A stretch of DNA of 6,963 nt from CAVZLD01 sp964522605 (GTDB taxonomy: Bacteria; Planctomycetota; Planctomycetia; Pirellulales; Pirellulaceae), in assembly GCA_964522605.1 (NCBI GenBank), contig CAZFWV010000357.1, forward strand, positions 1 to 6,963, given 5' to 3'. Positions 5,285 through 6,963 of this stretch are shown in pieces (position 1 is the first letter of the stretch; each line of letters starts with the position of its first letter). The notes under the pieces were generated by a model. The model saw only the letters and a list, made by a program, of their open reading frames with translations, did not search any database and had not been told where the DNA came from. Made by a program: the position numbers and the translations under genes.

Positions 5285-6049
5285 TCAGCGAAGATTCGAC
5301 CAAAGATCATTCACTTCGTTCCTCAACCGCGTGACTTCACCCTTCAGCTCATCCAGGTCCTGCCGCAGTTGGTCGAGTGCCTCGTTCGACACATTTCCGG
5401 TGGTCGATCCACTCGTTGGCTGATGGGGACGACGCGGGCCGGCCGAACCGGCATCGGCCTGCACGACGTGCGAACCACTTTCCGGGGTCTGTCCCACCGA
5501 GGCCTGGATCTTTTTGAGCTCGTCCGGCGGATACAGATTGTGCGTCACGATCTGACCGCGTCCTGCGGCGGTCAGCGATAGGAGGAGACGCTTTTGGATC
5601 AGCGAATCGAGGATTGGCCGTAGGGCGCCGACATCGGCAATCGGTTCCATTCGGGCAGCTCGGCCCCGAAGTTCCCCGATCGTCTGTGGGCCTCGCAGCA
5701 ACAGCTCCGTCATAACGGCTGCTTCGGCCTTATCTACACCCATCCACTCGTACATCATATGACGGAACTTGGGCACACGCCCGCTGCCGACGACTTCCAC
5801 CACCGCCGAAATCTTGCGGAGGTTTTCCAACGCTTCCTCGATCGCGTCGGATTCCAGATTCATCTGCGGGTCACGGTTGCTTTTTTGATTGCAGCCGTTG
5901 GTGAGTGCATTCAGCGTCAGCGGATAGGCTTCGGGGGTTGTCTTCGCCTTTTCGACTAACACGCCCAGCACGCGCCGTTCGATTCGGCCGAGGGGCTGCC
6001 ACTTGGGCTGTGGGGCTGCTGCTTCCGCTGGCGGTAAGGGATCACTCAT
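5285..6049 (-). CDS. YceH-family (DUF480/UPF0502) winged-helix protein
   Basis: The protein matches the YceH/DUF480 family, built from two winged-helix domains and of poorly defined function. Numbered from the chosen start (254 residues), LGRIERRVLGVLVEKAKTTP (20-39), CNQKSNRDPQMNL (53-65), and LLLRGPQTIGELRGRAARM (116-134) closely follow E. coli YceH. After the core come a polar linker rich in Gly, Ser and Pro (about 185-220) and a C-terminal heptad-like helix (about 221-254: ALDQLRQDLDELKGEV...), likely a coiled coil; E. coli YceH is shorter at about 215 residues. The frame opens with an ATG at 6079, but AAGGAAG at 6059-6065 lies 9 bases before the ATG at 6049, and a candidate promoter would leave almost no leader for the upstream ATG, so I chose 6049. 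It is first in the minus-strand run and divergent from the LemA-like gene. Confidence 0.9.
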   Translation of the reverse strand: MSDPLPPAEAAAPQPKWQPLGRIERRVLGVLVEKAKTTPEAYPLTLNALTNGCNQKSNRDPQMNLESDAIEEALENLRKISAVVEVVGSGRVPKFRHMMYEWMGVDKAEAAVMTELLLRGPQTIGELRGRAARMEPIADVGALRPILDSLIQKRLLLSLTAAGRGQIVTHNLYPPDELKKIQASVGQTPESGSHVVQADAGSAGPRRPHQPTSGSTTGNVSNEALDQLRQDLDELKGEVTRLRNEVNDLWSNLR

Positions 6050-6094
6050 CTCGATCGGCTTCCTTGTTCGAGTCGTCATCGGGTAGAAGACCGC

Positions 6095-6123
6095 AATCTA
6101 CGATGCCGTTCCGACTGATTCAA
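6095..6123 (-). promoter_or_regulatory. Candidate sigma-70-type promoter for the minus-strand run
   Basis: On the minus strand TTGAAT is followed after 17 bases by TAGATT, each matching 4 of 6 positions of the -35 and -10 consensus. Transcription would start around 6088, giving a leader of about 39 bases to the yceH-like ATG at 6049. It is a weak match found by eye in the divergent intergenic region, so the call is tentative. Confidence 0.3.
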
Positions 6124-6288
6124 CCGGAAGATTGCCTTCCACTGCCGTTTTTGCCGGCGTTGTCTCGCCCCGGATCGTGTTGGGAGCCGCCTGTGCTGCG
6201 GCCACTCGAGCTGGGGGTGAGCTATTCTTTTTGCGATGGCCCCGTCGCGGAAGTGCGTATCCGTTGCATTGATGAGGTGAATTTGGCG

Positions 6289-6894
6289 ATGCTTTCTCTG
6301 ATTGTTGCCACGACCGCCGTGCTCTTGTTTCTTGCCGTTGCCGCCTACCTGACGAGTATTTTCAACCATCTGGTGGCGCTCAAGAACGTTTGCGATAACG
6401 GCTTCGTCCAACTCGAATCTCGCCTGCAACGTCGCTACGAACTGATTCTGGACTTCGTTGAAGGTGTCCGCGGCCGTCTGCCTGACGAGCTGGAGATGGT
6501 GGAAGAAGCGATTGCTGCCCGACATCAGGCTTTAGCACGACTGGCAAACTTGACGCAGAACTTGGGCGACGTCGCCGCCGTTCACGATTGGGCTGTCGCC
6601 GAGCAGCGGCTCGCCGACGCGCTAGGGCGACTCCGCCTAACGGTCGATAGCGATCCTGAATTCACGGGAAATAGACATCTCGCTGAGCTGGCCGAGGAAT
6701 TGGATTTGACGGAGAAGCGCGTGGCTTACACGCGACACGCATACAACGACTGGGTGGTCGATTTCAACACATTTCGTGAAGCCATCCCGAACGTCTACGT
6801 GGCCTGTTTCGTTGGCTTTTCTCAGAATCGACCATTACTTGAGGTCACGGAGTCTGTGCCGGTTCCGCAGGCTTCCGCCACCCCGTGCGTTTGA
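6289..6894 (+). CDS. LemA-family membrane protein
   Basis: The 201-residue product fits the LemA family: a short N-terminal membrane anchor followed by a long helical cytoplasmic domain, of unsettled function. The hydrophobic segment is about residues 2-22 (LSLIVATTAVLLFLAVAAYL). It is followed by the family signature around FNHLVALKNVCDNGFVQLES (25-44) and RLQRRYELILDFVEGVRG (45-62), then a helical region and the C-terminal AYNDWVVDFNTFREAIPN (151-168), corresponding to the 'YN..i..fPn' motif of LemA. Length is as usual for the family. I chose the ATG at 6289, preceded by GATGAGG at 6271-6277; an in-frame GTG at 6277 is an alternative. The frame stays open back to 5905, but that part overlaps the yceH-like gene on the other strand and carries no LemA sequence. 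It is the only plus-strand gene. Confidence 0.88.
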   Translation: MLSLIVATTAVLLFLAVAAYLTSIFNHLVALKNVCDNGFVQLESRLQRRYELILDFVEGVRGRLPDELEMVEEAIAARHQALARLANLTQNLGDVAAVHDWAVAEQRLADALGRLRLTVDSDPEFTGNRHLAELAEELDLTEKRVAYTRHAYNDWVVDFNTFREAIPNVYVACFVGFSQNRPLLEVTESVPVPQASATPCV

Positions 6895-6938
6895 TCGCAG
6901 CCAATTTCGAGCGCATTTCAAAACCTGTTTTTCTCGAG

Positions 6939-6963
6939 GGGTGGCTGGTGGCAGAGCGCAGCG
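6939..6963. repeat. Terminal dispersed repeat, right copy (partial)
   Basis: These last 25 bases are the exact reverse complement of 31-55. The match ends at 6938, where the bases differ, and cannot be followed past the window edge. The left copy predicts that the sequence continues with a palindrome beginning ATGCCCCAG. Confidence 0.78.

Noticed and set aside
5905..6288. N-terminal extension of the LemA-like frame
   Set aside because: It overlaps the start of the YceH-like gene on the opposite strand, has no LemA similarity, and a better start with a Shine-Dalgarno sequence and membrane segment lies at 6289.
1..6963. CRISPR array, tRNA or rRNA genes
   Set aside because: No regularly spaced repeats, cloverleaf-like sequences or conserved rRNA segments were found by eye on either strand.

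Overview
The window looks like a fragment of a planctomycete genome, probably Pirellula-like. Three things point there: a secreted DUF1080 (3-keto-disaccharide hydrolase-like) protein, a YceH/DUF480 protein, and above all a high load of short dispersed repeats. From memory, several of these repeats (the one that translates as 'EGEAPAEP' and the one that translates as 'TDWQSV') are common in planctomycete genomes. The lineage call is inference, since there is no rRNA gene here. A 25-base sequence at the left end recurs as its exact reverse complement at the right end, which suggests the window is a whole assembly contig broken at repeats.

Layout. Positions 1-626 hold no convincing gene, only repeat-derived sequence. 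From 627 to 6049 six genes lie on the minus strand. In transcription order they are: a YceH-family protein (6049-5285), a secreted DUF1080 protein (5254-4265), a MoaD/ThiS-like sulfur carrier (4134-3859), a tungsten/molybdenum aldehyde:ferredoxin oxidoreductase (AOR, 3690-1762), a small FwdD/FmdD-like molybdopterin-dinucleotide-binding protein (1589-1248), and an RluA-family pseudouridine synthase (1247-627). A LemA-family membrane protein (6289-6894, plus strand) is divergent from yceH across about 240 bp.

How the genes fit together. The central three genes form a plausible pterin-metal redox cassette: MoaD-type carriers supply dithiolene sulfur for molybdopterin, AOR uses a bis-pterin W/Mo cofactor plus a 4Fe-4S cluster to oxidise aldehydes to acids, and the FwdD-like protein has the fold that contacts pterin dinucleotides in formylmethanofuran dehydrogenases. 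The flanking YceH, DUF1080, RluA and LemA genes have no obvious functional link to it.

Most notable observation: about 120 bp inside the AOR gene (2661-2780, residues about 304-344) match, in the same orientation and at roughly three-quarters identity or better, the sequence filling the gap between the DUF1080 and moaD genes (4140-4259). A dispersed repeat thus appears to have entered the AOR coding sequence in frame, between the iron-sulfur CxxCxxxC motif and the conserved E-Y-E active-site segment, with all recognised ligands kept. The two other long gaps of the minus-strand run also contain distinct repeats.
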